DNA of 64,000 nt from Onchocerca volvulus (GCA_000499405.2 HG738137.1:22158603-22222602); one strand, 5' to 3'; counted from the stretch's first letter, positions 23,539-38,500 are shown. Numbers and translations: made by a program. The notes: generated from the letters alone by a model not told the origin.

Positions 23539-26500
23539 ATGTTTCTAAACATAAAACAGGCAGAACAAGAATTCCAAAATTTGCTTTATCGGGTAGAGCC
23601 GAAGAGCGTAGCAGAATTTCTTAGTTGGATCAATGAAAGTTTTGTCGTATCGGATGGCAAACGTATGTCTATCATTTGTACTTTTTTTTAAAAAATATTT
23701 TTTAAGTTTCAACTTTTCAACTTGTATATCCAAAGATTGCTCACATATAATTTCTGGCTATTAATATATCCAAGTCTAAGTTCATTTAGATCATCAAAGC
23801 AGTGGTAATATTGAATTTGACGAAAGAAGCGAATCCACTTCGGAATGCGACATTTTATTGCGAAAGATAGCAATGGATATTAAAAATGAGGTATTGTTTT
23901 CATGAAATTTTTCATGTTATTTATTATGGAGCAAGGATTTAACATCTTTCACATAATTGTAAATTTAATGTTTCAAATGTTGAAAAGTTTCACCTTATGA
24001 GAAATAGATTTTGATTTTTTTTCTTATGGATTAAATTTGGAAAAATTATAACGTCTCAACCGTTTAATTTGACTTCGTTGTTGTCTTACATTAAATTATG
24101 AAATCCGAAATTTGAAATCTTATTTTAAATTCCAATAAGTTTATATGAGATTATTTGTTGGCATCTGAAAAAAAAGTTTTTCTCATTTTTTTTTCCTTTA
24201 TATTCTTTGCAATAGTTTGGATATTCAACAAAGGTTCCACTACCGGGGCAAGAAAATTGTTCAGGTAAGTCGAAACTGAGTCCTATGTCTCGAACAGATG
24301 ATTTCTAATTGATTTGCTTAAATAATATTGGTGCTTCTAATAGTAGAAGGGAATTGTTCCATTCATTTGAAAGATGACATTTTCATGCTTTTAGTTTTGC
24401 ATGCGACACATAAATTTTTTTTCAGTTGCCAACGACAGCGATATTACCCTCCGAAACAATGTGTTGGCCACAGAGTGGTTTAGATTCCGATTGTAATCGT
24501 GATACTACGGTGAATTAGAAATGATTTACGCTTTTGTTCTGCACAAAATGCTTAAAGATAAGATAAGATTGTAATATTTCATAATAATTTTGGGATGCAT
24601 ATAGGTGCATGTCGATGCATTTTTATATGACGATGATGATGTGGATGAATTGGTGGATCAAGGTAAGCTGAGTCGAGAATATTGTGCTCAGTGTGGTTGC
24701 AGAGAAATCATGCCTCTAACATTTATTTCACATTCATTAAGTATCGATCAGGTATCATTAAATTTATTAATTTAAAATTTAATATTACACTACCATACAT
24801 TTCTCTAGAGCTCTAAAATTTCTGTACTTTTGTCTTCTTGTTCTATAGTCAGGTCGAGATGTATAGGATTCATTGCAATTATCATTCATCATTGTTATTA
24901 TCAGTTTGTTTAGGATTTCATATGTAATGGTAAATTTTTATACATAAAACATTCAGCATATAAAAATGATAAGCATCCTGAACATTAATCTGCGGGAAAG
25001 ATTGATGAGAGACAAAAAAAAATAATAATATTAAAAGAGATTGAAATTTTTAAAAAGTGCAAGTTTGGAAAAAGATAAAAGTCTATATAAATTTGAAGAA
25101 ATAATTGCTTATACAATTTATAGCTGCGGTATGCATTCACTGTATTAGTTCCTTTAAGCAAGGATATGAAAGGTACTTTAATTGTTGATGTTGGTTCAAG
25201 ATTGGGCAGTGTGTTATATGCTGTGTATAGTTACAGGTTTGTTCGTTGTAATAATAAAAAATCTCTTAATTTCATTTAGAATTTTCATGAGGAGATTACT
25301 TGTTTTTTCAGTTTCATTGTTTTTTCGGCCTTTTCCGGTATCAATTTGAATACAATTAAAAAATTGTGTCCTCAACAGCTCAAAAGTTTCATTTCTGGAA
25401 GAATTTATATACTTTTAGTAGTGGACTGGTGAATGCTATTGGTATTGAAATGAATGAAGATTTTTGTAAACTGCAGAAAAAAGTAATCGAAATTAATGGA
25501 ATGGAAGCAAACGTCAAAGTGGGTCTTAGAGAATATAAATTTTTGTAATGTTTTGCTTGAAATGACTAACTTACTGACATATTAATACGAATTATGTTCT
25601 TCAGTGATTGTTTTTTTCTTTTTTGCTTGAATATCATGTATATTGCTTTCTTCCTACTATTCATTTATTCGCATTGTTAATGTAAAATGAGCTAGCAATC
25701 CAATTATAACACCATTAATCAAGCAGAATATTTTGATCTCACTAACGGGAATTACTCAATTGCTTGCGCGATTTCTAATTCCTGTTATACTAATTTATTA
25801 ACCTGTTTAAACGTTATACAAATTAGTAATAATTTAATTTTTCTTATGAAACAAAGGTAAGGACAGAAACTTAGTGTAACTATTTAATCAAAATTTATCT
25901 TCTAAGGAAGAAAAATTCCCAAACTTTTTTTACTTTAGATCATGCATTTTTGATTTTATAATAGAATGTCATATAAGTTGAAAGTGGGGAAATTTCATAT
26001 ATCTTCTATTCAAATTTTTAAAATTTTATTCCAGGTTATCAATGACGATGTTAGAAAACAGGCTGAAGTTATTAGTGTTGCTGATATTGTTGTATTGCAC
26101 AATGTGTTTTCATTCTTTCTTTCACTCACTGATCAGGTGAACAGTCTACATAACCTTACAATATTTTTCTTGTCAAAATTATAGCTTTAAAAATTATGTA
26201 TATATATTTTCTTGTCTCAATATTATAAATTATCTTTAATTTCCATTTTCCATATTTAATCTTCATGTTAGATTGCACTAATTTTTTATATTTTGTTGTA
26301 AAATAGGTAATGCCCATATTTTTGAAGATTTTTGAATTTATAGACAGAATGTTGGGAATTTCTACGTAAATTTATACGTCCTGGTACTGCAATCATATCA
26401 AATCCTTCTATTGAAGCAGTCACCGATCATTTAATCCTTTCATTCCGCATATCAGATTGGCTTGAAAAAGTAAGTATATTCTTCCATGAATCGATGTATA

Positions 26501-28216
26501 ATTTATTGTTTTTTGTTCTTTATGCAACTTTACGTGAATTTTTTCAAAATCAAATGAATTCTGTTACATTTTTTTAGAAAAATGGGATCTATTTCTGTAG
26601 TTATATAATTCGTCATTATTAACTGCTTGGGAAGTAATTTTATAGACTTTACAAAAAATTTTTTTCTGTTACAAACAAGTTTAGGTTAAAGTTGTCTATA
26701 AAATGTTATGAAATTAGTTAAAAAATAGTCAAACTTATCACAATTATGGTATTATTCAGAGAACAGTAATCATTATTATGATTAAAACAGTTTTAATATA
26801 GCAACAATAATATTAGCGATAAAAATAATATAAGCGTTAATAATCAAATAATTACCTCATAAAAGAGAAAATGAATAGGAGAATGATTTTATAGAAATTA
26901 TATAAATCAAAATTATTAATTTCCATTTACATAATTTTTCTTTTCGCTTGGGATCTTACTTTAATTAACTCGAGAAAATCTCGATTCCAGTCATCTTTAA
27001 AGCGAGAAATATTGGCAGTAATATTAATGATCTTTCTGTTTTACCTTTTTTGCCTTCCTTTTTTTTACATTTTCTTTTTTAAGCTGCTGAAAATCTCGTC
27101 TTAAGATTTCATGAGATATTGAGGATCTTTGCTCCAGCGTATTGAGAAAATAAGCATTATCACTTAAAAAATTGCAAAAATATCACTAATGATATAAGGA
27201 TAAAGACTGATATAATTAAGATCAAAACAAGAGATCTTTATACAGTCATTATCAAACTGGATCGCATTGGAGGTAAATGAGAATGGGATAAATTAGAATT
27301 AAATTAGAGTAATATAGGTCAAAATTCGAGGGGCGAATCTGAAAGTATTTCGTTTTTAATTTATGAGCTGCTGTGGTTGACCCCATGGAAAGTAAATGAA
27401 CAAAATGCATTCCATTTAGAATTTCGATTTGAAGAAGAAGTAATCATGATCAAAGCTTATTATCTATTGGATTTTGCTGTAATCTTTCCATATTTTTATA
27501 AATCAATTAATAGAATTACAAATTTATTAAAAACTATTTTCTCCGATTTGATAATTTAAATATTATTCATCATCTTCTTCAGTGTTTTTATTTCTCATTT
27601 CTTTTTGTTCAGTTCTTTTATGAAAAAGACTTTTTACCTTTCCAAGGTAATATACTTTTGCTTTTACGAAATGCGATTTAAATTATGGGATACAGTGAAA
27701 TCATTGAGATCATCACTATTATTATAGAACATAATTATATTTCAGTTCATTATAAGTCTTAATATTATAACGACTTTCTCTTTTCTAATTAAAGGAATGA
27801 AGATTGTGAACATAAATAACATAAGTTCCAGGTTCAAGTCTTTTTCTTTTTCTCTTTCTTTCTTTTTCTTGAGTTTTTTAAATTATATTTTTGATTTCAT
27901 GGAACTAATTATTCATTATTATCAGGACAAAATCAAATAATAATGTAGTAATAAGGAAAAGAAAAAAAAAAGAATATTTCGGCACTTCCGAAAGGATGGC
28001 GGAAATTGAAGATCTAGTGGAAATGAATTTAGGATGAAAAAAATATCATGAATGAAAAATGAGTGAAATTTGAGAATAATCTGAAATGAAATTGAATTAT
28101 AGATTGAAACTAGTCATTTGGCTGCACGACATGCGGGCACTAATCAAGATTTGTTTAATGATTGCGTCAAGTTGACACTTTACAAAGTGAAGCATCAAGA
28201 TGCAAAACTACAATAA
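23539..28216 (+). CDS. Conserved SAM-dependent methyltransferase, unnamed family
   Basis: Exons: 23539-23662, 23790-23890, 24216-24264, 24439-24509, 24605-24751, 25124-25236, 25419-25518, 26035-26136, 26344-26469, 28103-28216; in phase, about 348 residues. The N-terminal third is helical and Glu-rich. Residues 142-147 form CAQCGC, a possible metal-binding knuckle, followed by PLTFISHSLSIDQLRYAF. A class I Rossmann methyltransferase fold follows: motif I LIVDVGSRLGSVLY (about 183-196), the acidic end of strand 2 in AIGIEMNEDFC, then INDDV and ADIVVLHNVFSFF for motifs III/IV, and RPGTAIISNPSIEA. The arrangement, a cysteine knuckle plus FISHS ahead of motif I, seems to be shared with uncharacterised animal proteins, but I cannot name the substrate. 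The last intron is 1.6 kb and shows no exon of its own. Confidence 0.8.
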
Positions 28217-29595
28217 TTGCCTGCTGGGATGAAGTATCCTAAATGGTGGAAATAACACTGAAGAATCTTTCAGACACCAGAGATCACTTGCTGTCCTATT
28301 AATTTTTACTTGTCAGAGTAATTAGTAAAATTTATTCATTTAGTAGGTTCATTATTAGCATCACATATTACATAAACTGTAATCACACAATAATAATAAG
28401 CAAATGATTTTATTCTTTTTTTTCGGTATTATTTCTTGCGTGTAGGAAAAATTTTTCGGTATAATAAATTTTCTAATGCACTGAAAAGACATATTAAGAC
28501 ATCTTGAAATGCAAAATTTAATATCTCTCTGTCTCCATCAGGATAATCAATCATTAGTATAAAATATTATTGATAACTTTTTGACATATTCTCAGAAATT
28601 TGATCTTTTCTGAGATTTAATTTTCTATAAAATTAAGGAAATTTGAAATTTCATTTTCCAAGATTAAGTCATTTCGAAAATTTCCGATATCACTGTCTTG
28701 AATTTAAAGAGACCGAATGCACTACATAGATCATTTACATTATTTAGAAAGTATGTCATTCGAAGTAAGTACTAACACCCTTCACGCCAAAATTGATGAA
28801 ATTAATTTAGATATTTTGGTATTCTAATAACTTGATGTTTAGCTCAAATTCGATATTTTTATACGTTTCGTTGCATTTTGGTCTTTTATAATCGAATTTT
28901 TCATAATTCATTTAAACAAAATGAAATACAGACTGAAATTAATTTTTGAACATATATCCACAGTATCTTTTCAATAACGAATTTGTACAAAAAATCGTTA
29001 TTGAAAATCATTCACGGAATTGAAATAATTTAAAAACAATGACTTTATTGTTATTCTTGAATCTGTTTGTTTCCTTCAATTATTCTCTTTCAGTTTTATC
29101 ACTTATATTATTAAATTATTTCCTTGCTTGCCTTGCGGAATTATTCATCCATTTATCTTTCCAGTTCTCTCGATTTTATCAGATATACTTTATGTGGAAA
29201 GTATCATAAATACCATTATGATTCCTAATGCTTTTTTGGAATTAGTAGCTTCTAGGAAGAGCCAAGTAGTCTCAATTTTTTAAAAATGTTGATCGACTGA
29301 AACGATTTTTGCATATCCATTTATTGAATGATTTTTGATTATTGCACTATATTCATCAGAATTGAAAATATGAAAAAAGAGTTCAATGATAAATTTGAAT
29401 GATGCGAATTGTGCTGGAAAAATGAGCATTTAGGGAAATTTATATTTTTTTCCCCCATTTTTACAGAAATTTCGATTCACTTCTGAGCCTTCCGGAAAGA
29501 TTGGAAGAGCTCTTTCTGACAATTTGTAGTTTTTGGAAAATAATCCGTAATGAGAAGGAAACAAAGCAGAAGTTTAATTGAGCGGTTAAGTTTAA
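28217..29595. other. Convergent intergenic region between + and - genes
   Basis: The two neighbouring genes end tail to tail here. AT-rich, with no supported exon. Confidence 0.55.
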
Positions 29596-32500
29596 TCAAA
29601 GAGGACATGGTTGACTAGTAATCAAATAGCTAAACAAATGTCCACACTCCTCACGCGCCGATTCCCATCGATCGTCATCTCGCAATACGTAATGCATCCT
29701 TAAAAAGATTTCTGTATCTATTTCAGATTTTACAAAACAAAATTTGTACGAGAATTTTATAAAACTAAAATTTGAAAGCTAGAATTGTTTAGCAAATAAA
29801 TAAATTAATATGGAAAGAGTATACCTGGTATTAAAGTCCATTACAATTCCATTAATGTTACCACTAAAATAGTAGACTTTTCCGATTTCCGGTTCTTCAC
29901 AACGAATGTTACATGTTCTCAACCATATCTCAATTCGATCTATAAAATGGCTATAAAGTTTGATTCAAATGAATTTTTTTTTTTTTAAATTTCAAACAAG
30001 TTTTACATTTCATTCAAATTAAATTGATTTCGAGTTTTTATCTATGTATAATTCCGTAAATTTTGATGTTTTCTTTTTAAAGTTCACCAAGTCACAATGA
30101 AATCTATATATGAATTTCAACAAAAGTTTTTGCATTCTACCATTCTTTATATATTCAGTAAACAAATCAGATTCTAAAATACTAGTTCCTTTCTTCTTCT
30201 TCTTCTTCTTCAAAAAAAAAAAAAAAAAAAGGACTCAACGGCTTATATTTCATAGAAACAAGAAAATTAAAATGTACGTTGTTATCTCGGTTTTCTTTTT
30301 AAGCAAAACAAAATGAAGAATCCCTTCAACATATATAGATTATATTCAAATAATATTACCAGGTTTCTGCAATACTGTCTTCATATTCATATTGTTTTGC
30401 TTCCAGTGCTTTATCGACACTTCGATGATAAAGTATCCCGAATCATTCAGATTCTCACTCCGATAGCTTTCTACTTCCACTGTCGCTGCTGAACATTTAA
30501 TTAGTTTATTCTAATAGGGTTTTAGATCCTATGTTTGTCAGTCCGAAACAATCGGTTAATTTGATTATGACCCATACCAAAAAGACGCAGATAAGTGAAA
30601 AATTAGCTTAAATAAAGAAAAAATAAACAAACCAAACATATTTTCTGAGCATATTTCATGTTGCAAATGCTTTTTTGTAATACTTCGACATTGTGAGCAT
30701 CGAACTGTGCAGCTGGTCTCAGCACATGAACAACTTCCATCCCAACATACCATATCGATGGTTTCCTGGAGGAGTGACCGCTTGAATCTTTCCGTATAAG
30801 CCACTAACTCTTGACCGGCTATATCTGCAAATTTACTCTTCAGTTGATCATTTTATTTTCTACCGTTGTGTACCATCTGGCAAAAGTTCTTGCAATATTT
30901 CCTGTCATTCTATCATATTTCATTACTTTTATGAGTTAATCGAAAAATGAAGCAAAAATTTCCTACCAAAATGCAAGACATTCCAAAAGTCTCACGAATA
31001 TTCTAGGCTTTAAAAAAATAGAATCCAATAATATAACAATAAAATTTACAACAAACCAAGCCAGGCACTCACTTATATTGTGAAACCGTCTTCTAAAAAA
31101 CAATTGCTTGAAAGAATGGAAGCTAACCATAAAGAGGATGCCGAACAATAATTGCAACGGGAGCCAATTGATCTGGCTCATATGCACTTCTTGGCTCTGT
31201 TATTTTGAGTTCATAACAAAGCGGAATTTTCGGTTTCAGCTAGAATTAATGAAATTTTGAAATTTTAATGGATGCTTTGTATATTTTTTTGAGTAACTTG
31301 AAAAATATTGCAGAAATCACAAAAAAAAAAAAATTTTGAAAGAACTTGCATAAGTGAGAACGAAATGTACGGCATGATTGCTGATTGTAACGCCATCCAA
31401 TAGACGAACTCCGTGTATAGTTGTGTTCTGTAACAGATTAGCAAAAAATTAGATTGTAAGAATTCAAAGATGGTGATAAAAACACTTGGATTTTTGATTT
31501 CAACTCTCAGGATTTTTATTTAATTGATGGGTTGAACAATTTAAGTTCACTAATATAGTTAGTTATCTAGTTAATTCTAGCAAATCAATAAATAATGTAA
31601 TGGAGAATTATTTTCATTGTAATCACTTGAAATTTGAATTGAAAATTCTATAAATTGTGATACTCAACCTCGAGAATTCGAAACAGGCTGTTTCGGGAAG
31701 TGAAACCCGTAAAAAGACCATGCGTTACTTCCAGCGATTCAATTAGTGATGTTAAAATTCTGGAATCAATTATATCTTATTTGAAGTTTCTCATTAAATA
31801 TTCCAATCACTGTAATATTTTCAAGCATTTTTTGCCCGAACCCAGATTCAGTTTGAGATAAAGAAGAATTAATCATGTATTTTCTACTTTCTTTCAAGAT
31901 CACGAATTCTCTTCCTACAAGAGCGTTTTGATGGTAACGAATTTCGTCGAAAGTTGAAATGGAATGTGAGTAGTATTTTAATTCAGATACTCTTACTTTA
32001 AACAAACTTCTTGTTGAATGATTCCCGGACTAACTAAATTTTGTACCACAGTGACCTTGGTGGGGTACAAATCGCTCTGCTCTAAACCACGCCGCAATCG
32101 CATTTTTTTTGTAGTTAAAACTCGGATTCTTGCACGAACTTTTCCATCTCCTTCCGTTATCAATGTTATATTACGTACTGTTGTTGGTAACTAAAATTTT
32201 TTAATAAAACAATATTTTGTTTATTGCTTGTCTTTTAAAATATGAAAAATAAAAAATTTTAAAAAATTTAGAAAAATATAATTTAAAAATATGCAATAAT
32301 TCTGCATTCTTGCAGAATGCTAAATGATTAGTTGATTGATAAATTAACAGGATAGCTGCAAAAAAATAAACATAATAAAGCATTATAAAAAGCATATGTG
32401 ATATATATAAAATAACGAAAAATCAAGAGCTTAAAAGTACTATTTAAATCTGTCATCTTAGTGGATATTTGGAGAGTAACTCTTTAACGATAATTTCTGT

Positions 32501-35500
32501 CTCTAATATTTAGAGCTGGTCGATATAATATAATACTAACATTTTGTGATTTTTATTTACGGAATTAAAGAATCTCCGTAAAAAATTGGAAACATTTAAG
32601 AAAGGAGTGAAGGATACCTAAAATATATAAATAGTTAAAATTAAAAAGAATTTGAAGGAAAAAAAAAAGAATTCGAATTAGAAGATAACTAACTACCATA
32701 AAATTATCTTATCATAATGTACTATAACAGTAGCAACTAAACATGATACTGATGTAATACTTTATAATACTTACATTAAAAACAGTTGGTGTGACAGTTA
32801 CATTATGTACTATCAGTTTGCATTTTTTACAAAGAATCGTTACTCGATTATGATTACCATCATTTCGATTTATTTTATACAATCGATACTCATAAATCGC
32901 TCGATTTGCGAAGTATACATCCTAAAATTCTTTTTCTGTTGAAATCTTGTAGTAAAGAAATGGATAATTCTAAAAAATTTATTTCTTCATCTCATCATTT
33001 ACGGACTAAATCAAGACTGTAACCAATGCAGACGGAGTTTGCCCGTTTTCGTTTAGTTGCTCGTAGATCCAATCAGCCAATAGATCAAGTTCAATTAATG
33101 AAAGCATTGGGTCAATTTTGCGACTTACAAACGCCAACAAACCCAGTGAATTGACGAACAAATCACCACTCTGAAAATATGAAAAAAATTGAATAAATGA
33201 TTTAATTAATTATTAAAATTTTAAATCAAAACGATGCTATCATGATGAACAGACTTAAATCCTCACAATTTAATCGATATTGCATTTCTTAACATATTCC
33301 CATCTTATTAAGATATATATTCTTTCTTCAGACCTTGTTCTAAACAATTTCGAAAGTAATCAAAGTTTTATATTCCAAACACATGAGCATCTTCCAAAAA
33401 AAAAAAAAAAAAAAAATGTTGCATTAACTCACTTAATTATCTTTCGCAACTCATGAAAATTTCAAAGGAAATTTTAAATCATACGAAATATTGTTCAGAA
33501 ATTTTTTGTTTATGTTAACAATGAATAGTAAATAACCATGACAATTCGATGATTCATATGATCAGCGAATCCAGTTCGAAACTTTGTTAGCAGTGAGTCG
33601 CTGCTTGATATTCTTCCAGTTGTCCAATACGGAAACATGCTATCTACTCATGCATGATAATTAGTCAAGATTAAAGAAATCTATAATACAGATGATATCT
33701 TTCCATGAATTCATGATCAACTATATATTTGCCTCATTATGTACAATTTCAGCTTACAGAAATACCGAGATTACTTCTGAAAAAATATACCGATACTTCC
33801 TAATTTCTTGATTTAGTTAGTAATTATAGCAATTGCACGAAATCCAAAGTTTTCAATCTTATAAGGACCTTTTGCAATCGAGTACAGTTTAATTCGCATG
33901 GTACTGCTCACAGATCGTGGTGCCATGAATGCTAGTGCAGCTACAGTACGTATATCCAGTACGGTACGATCTGAGAGATTAAAGAAACTCTTGCGTAAAC
34001 TAATCCAAACGCGATCATTGCGCTGCAAATGCTTGAAACTAGTCACTTTCTGAGTTTGTCAACTAATAAGATGTTCTCTCCAAAGTATTTAAAAAATGAA
34101 TGTAATGGAAGATTTTGAAATTTATTTACCACACAATGATACGCGATACAATCGGAAGCCAACTGATTTACCAATGCTTTAACAAACCAATGCTTATCTT
34201 CCGTCGCTGTCTATAAAAAATTAAGAGACAAAAGATGAAAAAAATGAAATGAAAGAATTGCGAAAGGAACAATAATTTGTTTAAATCGAAGTGGAAAGGA
34301 ATCAGGAAGTAACTGATTTGATTTGAATTTGTTAATTATTGATTTGGAAAAAAAAAAGAACATGAAAAAGTGAGCCATAAGTAAGTTACTAAATCCATAA
34401 GATCCAGAAAGTAGTCCATTGGTAGTCGAATATCCATATCTTCCGTTATTTCCTTCAACAGATAGGTTAGAAGTGGACAAACAATTCGTTCATCAACATC
34501 GGCTTCACAAAATAACGATGTAGATAGCACAGTTAGACTGAAAGATTCGATATTTGCTAAATCTACTGAAATGAACTTCATGATATTACAGTTATTTAAA
34601 ATTAATGTAAGTTTATACTATGAATATCATGGAAAAATTGTCCGATTCGGTATCAGAGTGAAAAGTTACATACAGAAACGATTCTTCGTGGGACTGTTTT
34701 GGATTTCGATAATTCGAAAAAGCGCATGATCGAGAAATTGTACCATGACAATTGGAAAATGTCAACATCGCAGATATTACTGGAATTTAGAGAGCACCAT
34801 CGACTTAGATGATTGTTTTTGAGTATCTCACTAAAATTAACCTACTGAAGACTAATGATTTTTGCTTATCCTTTTCAGTTACTAGTCAAGTAATTAAAGC
34901 AATTAACAGTTCACTAATTATCTATTTTACGATATTCTATCATCATTGCTTCTTGATTCAAAAGAATGACTGTCTTCTGTAGATTAGTGAAGTAGCGCAA
35001 TATAGCAGTAGCTTTTTAAAAATTAATGTCAACTTCTTGAAAAAGTGAATGACTTACATGATCCAATGGCGTCATTTAAAGATTCAGATTTTCGAAAATC
35101 TTTTTTATCAAGAGAATTTAATGATTTCAATTGATATAATGCTGGTGCGAATGAGCTAATAATATCAGTAAGGAATGATTCGTAGCCCGAAAGACTTCTT
35201 TTCCAACGATAATTCGATTGTAAAACTATTTCATTTTGCATGATCGATTCTGTTATTGCTCCATCTGATAAGAATTCTAAAAAAAGAAGACGGATATAAC
35301 AATAAATTTTTCAAAATTTCAGAAGTGAATGGCAGAATATTGGAACTGATCAAATGATCAAAAACAAAACAAACGAGACAAATCGATAATAATGCTATAG
35401 ATGGATTCGGTATCAGGTAAATTGATGCTGATATTAGTAAATAATTTCTGCGGCTCCCATTCTGATCGATATTCATTATAATCTAAAATCCACAGCTAAT

Positions 35501-38500
35501 TAAAACTATTGAACATTGAATAATGACATAAATGGATATGATTTTCAAAAGATATTTTAAAATAATAACAATAAAAGCACGTCATATTCATTCATCATAT
35601 TTTAAGTTGATAAAGTCAAAACACTCATGTTTTAAGAATAAAAAAGCGATTCTCTTTTTTCCCTTCTCTCTCCTTCTCAATTCAGAATAATCTGCATCTA
35701 ATTAATGAAGAACTTTTCATCCTTGATATGATATCCCATTATCACATAAAATTCTTTTTTGATTACCAATGATATTTTTATTTCCATTTTTTGTTTCATT
35801 CGTCATCATCAAATGATGCATATTGACAGAACGCGTTAAAAGATTCATAGGTTTACGTGGATTCAATACCAATCGTTTAAAATTCTCTGCGGTTTCGGCT
35901 CTCTTCTGAAAATAACAATCTATTCACTTGTGCAGTAATAAAAATTCAAAAAATACGTGAAGTGCAGAAAAATAAGTATTATTGATCGATTTACAGAAAA
36001 ATTAAATTGAAATCCTTGTATGAAATGTTGAGTTTACAATACTTACAGCGACGATTACTTTTAACTTGACAGCGTCGTATATCTCGCCTATATCACAATG
36101 ATATCGTCCTGGATATGATATTTCCTCTTTTAATATGAACATTATTTCTGTCTCGCCAATACGAAAAAATCTGCGAAATGTGTTGCGATGAAAGGAGAGA
36201 GAGAAGGTTGATTAAAATCGCAAGAACAAAATCAAAATAGATGTTTGCATAACACTGATATAAACAAGTAAAACTTAAAGAATCAAAGAAAAAGCAAACG
36301 AAAATCGTTTCATCTATTGATTCAGTATGAAATAAATGTTTAAATAAATTTGCGAAAGATCATAGAAAGAAAAGAAAACGAACTTAAGGGGGAATATTCT
36401 GACCGAAGTTGGAATTGTTGTTGTAAGATGAATTCGAGTATAGGCAGGCTGACCACGTTCACCATACGCACCTACGTCACCGCACACGTGTCGATCCAAA
36501 TTTGTCATGCAAATCGATAACTTCAAATAATTTATACAACTTGAAAATATAATTATTCTTGAACAAAAATATGATTATGTTATCACGCTACACAAGTGAA
36601 TGATTCTACTATTCTAATAAATAATAGATGCAAATCACAAATATAAGTTTTGAAATTGCATAATTTTTGAAGTTTTTTTTTTTTTTTTTTAAAGAAATTT
36701 CTTTAAAGTTTACCATCATGTCTCTCTCTATTTGTTCGGCAAAAACTGACACTCGTGCGACAACGGATTCATTGATATAAACATGTTGTGGAAGATCGAT
36801 AGTCATGAAGAATTTTTGTTGTGTGGTTATAATTGATGGAGAACTTTGACAAATTGCAAGATCACCCGGTGTCCATACTGAAGACTGGAGTGACCATTGG
36901 GTTACCGTATCTGGTACACGAACTGTTAGATTCAATCTTCCAGATGTTCTGAATTCAACGAAACTGATAATGAATTAAAAAAAAAAAAAAAAAAACTGAT
37001 GCTGAATTTACTGGACTGAATAAAATGTTTCAAGTAGAAGTAAGATTCGGCAATGCATTTCTAGGATTTCAATTTCAAAAATGAATTTTGTTGGGACGAC
37101 CCATATACTAGTTTTTTTGACGAAAGACCAAAAAGTGAAACTTCTCTCAGAAAAAAAGACTTTAGAAATTCTACTATTTCTAGAAAAAAACTTTTAGAAA
37201 TCTGATCCGTTGAGTACCAGTTGCTTATAAAAACATATATTTAGTATAGTTTTCAATATCAAACATTTATTCCTAATTGTACTAAATATTTTTCAAAATA
37301 AGGAAGAAGATATTTTCTTTAACTTAAGAAACTGATAATAGGAGAGCAAAATCAAACCCGAGATTATAATCTTCGAAAAGCCAAACTTCTGGAAAATACT
37401 GTCGAATTACAGAACTCAGATCTGTTTTCCGTCGTAATAAAGCAGACACAGAATCTTCAAATGATGTTCGGTTATGTGGTCGAGAATCTGCGCTCTTGAA
37501 ATGAAAATGAGCAGAGGCCAATTTCAATGTACCAAGATCTCCATCCATACCACAACCATGTCCAGTTTTTCGATCGCATACCTTACTTGTGGCTAAAACA
37601 GACAGAGATCTGTCTTTCTATAAGAATTTGTAACTTCAGGTTTTTTGGAAACTTCGTATTTTACATGCATAGATGCCAGCATTGATTAGAATAGCAGCCT
37701 TTAATCAATAATCTGCAAAATATTAAAATATAGTCAACCAGTGAATCATTAAAATTACTAAATCATAATTCATTAATCAGTGCTCAGCAAGATTTCTGAA
37801 TGGGAACCATTTTAATTAATCTAAATTCTGAAACAATTTTTTAAATTACTGCGTAGCAGTTTCAAGTTTGAAGCACTGAAAACACCAACTTGTTTGGCCT
37901 GTCAAGTGTTCACACGCCAAAATGAAGGAATGCAAACAAAGATTCGAAATTACTGACGACGATTCCATAAAATTTGGACACTGCTTCAGATGCTGTAACA
38001 TGAGGACACCGGCTTCTTCGCACGTTTCTCCTATAACATTTATTATCATTTATGCTTTCCCAAAAAGTATTAAATACATTGCATAAATTTCAGTCCAAAA
38101 TTAATCAAATGGTGATGCAAATACAGATTACAATCGAAAATGAAGGAAACTTTGAAGTCTTTCTATCCTTAAAATTACTCGGCTAGTCCATTATGCATAG
38201 TTACTCATGAAAGTTATGCCATCGACTTGACTGAATTCGGAAAGCATTTTGAATGCTTACCTATTCCGTTATTTAGATTTCTGGAATCAATAAGATCGAG
38301 AAATATTGTTCGTAATGAACGCTCAGCCATTGATAAGTCCCAGTATTTGGATATCAGAGGCGACGAGTATTTCTGCAAAAATAAATGAAGAATTTTTGCT
38401 AGAAAATTCTTCAGGAATTATTGAATCTCCTGAAGAGTCAAATTTCACCTGCATGAAATCGAGCATTCGTATATCGACCGCTGATAACAAAGAAAGACCA

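Noticed and set aside
36384..36520. GAYGERGQ as a variant thioester motif in the complement-like protein
   Set aside because: Its flanks (LSICMTNLDRHVC, IFPLK) align with the MG8/CUB boundary well upstream of the TED, not with the thioester loop.
37850..37889. Extension of exon 38030-37890 to a donor at 37849
   Set aside because: That donor leaves phase 2, and the next exon (37592) is open only from phase 1; the donor at 37889 fits.
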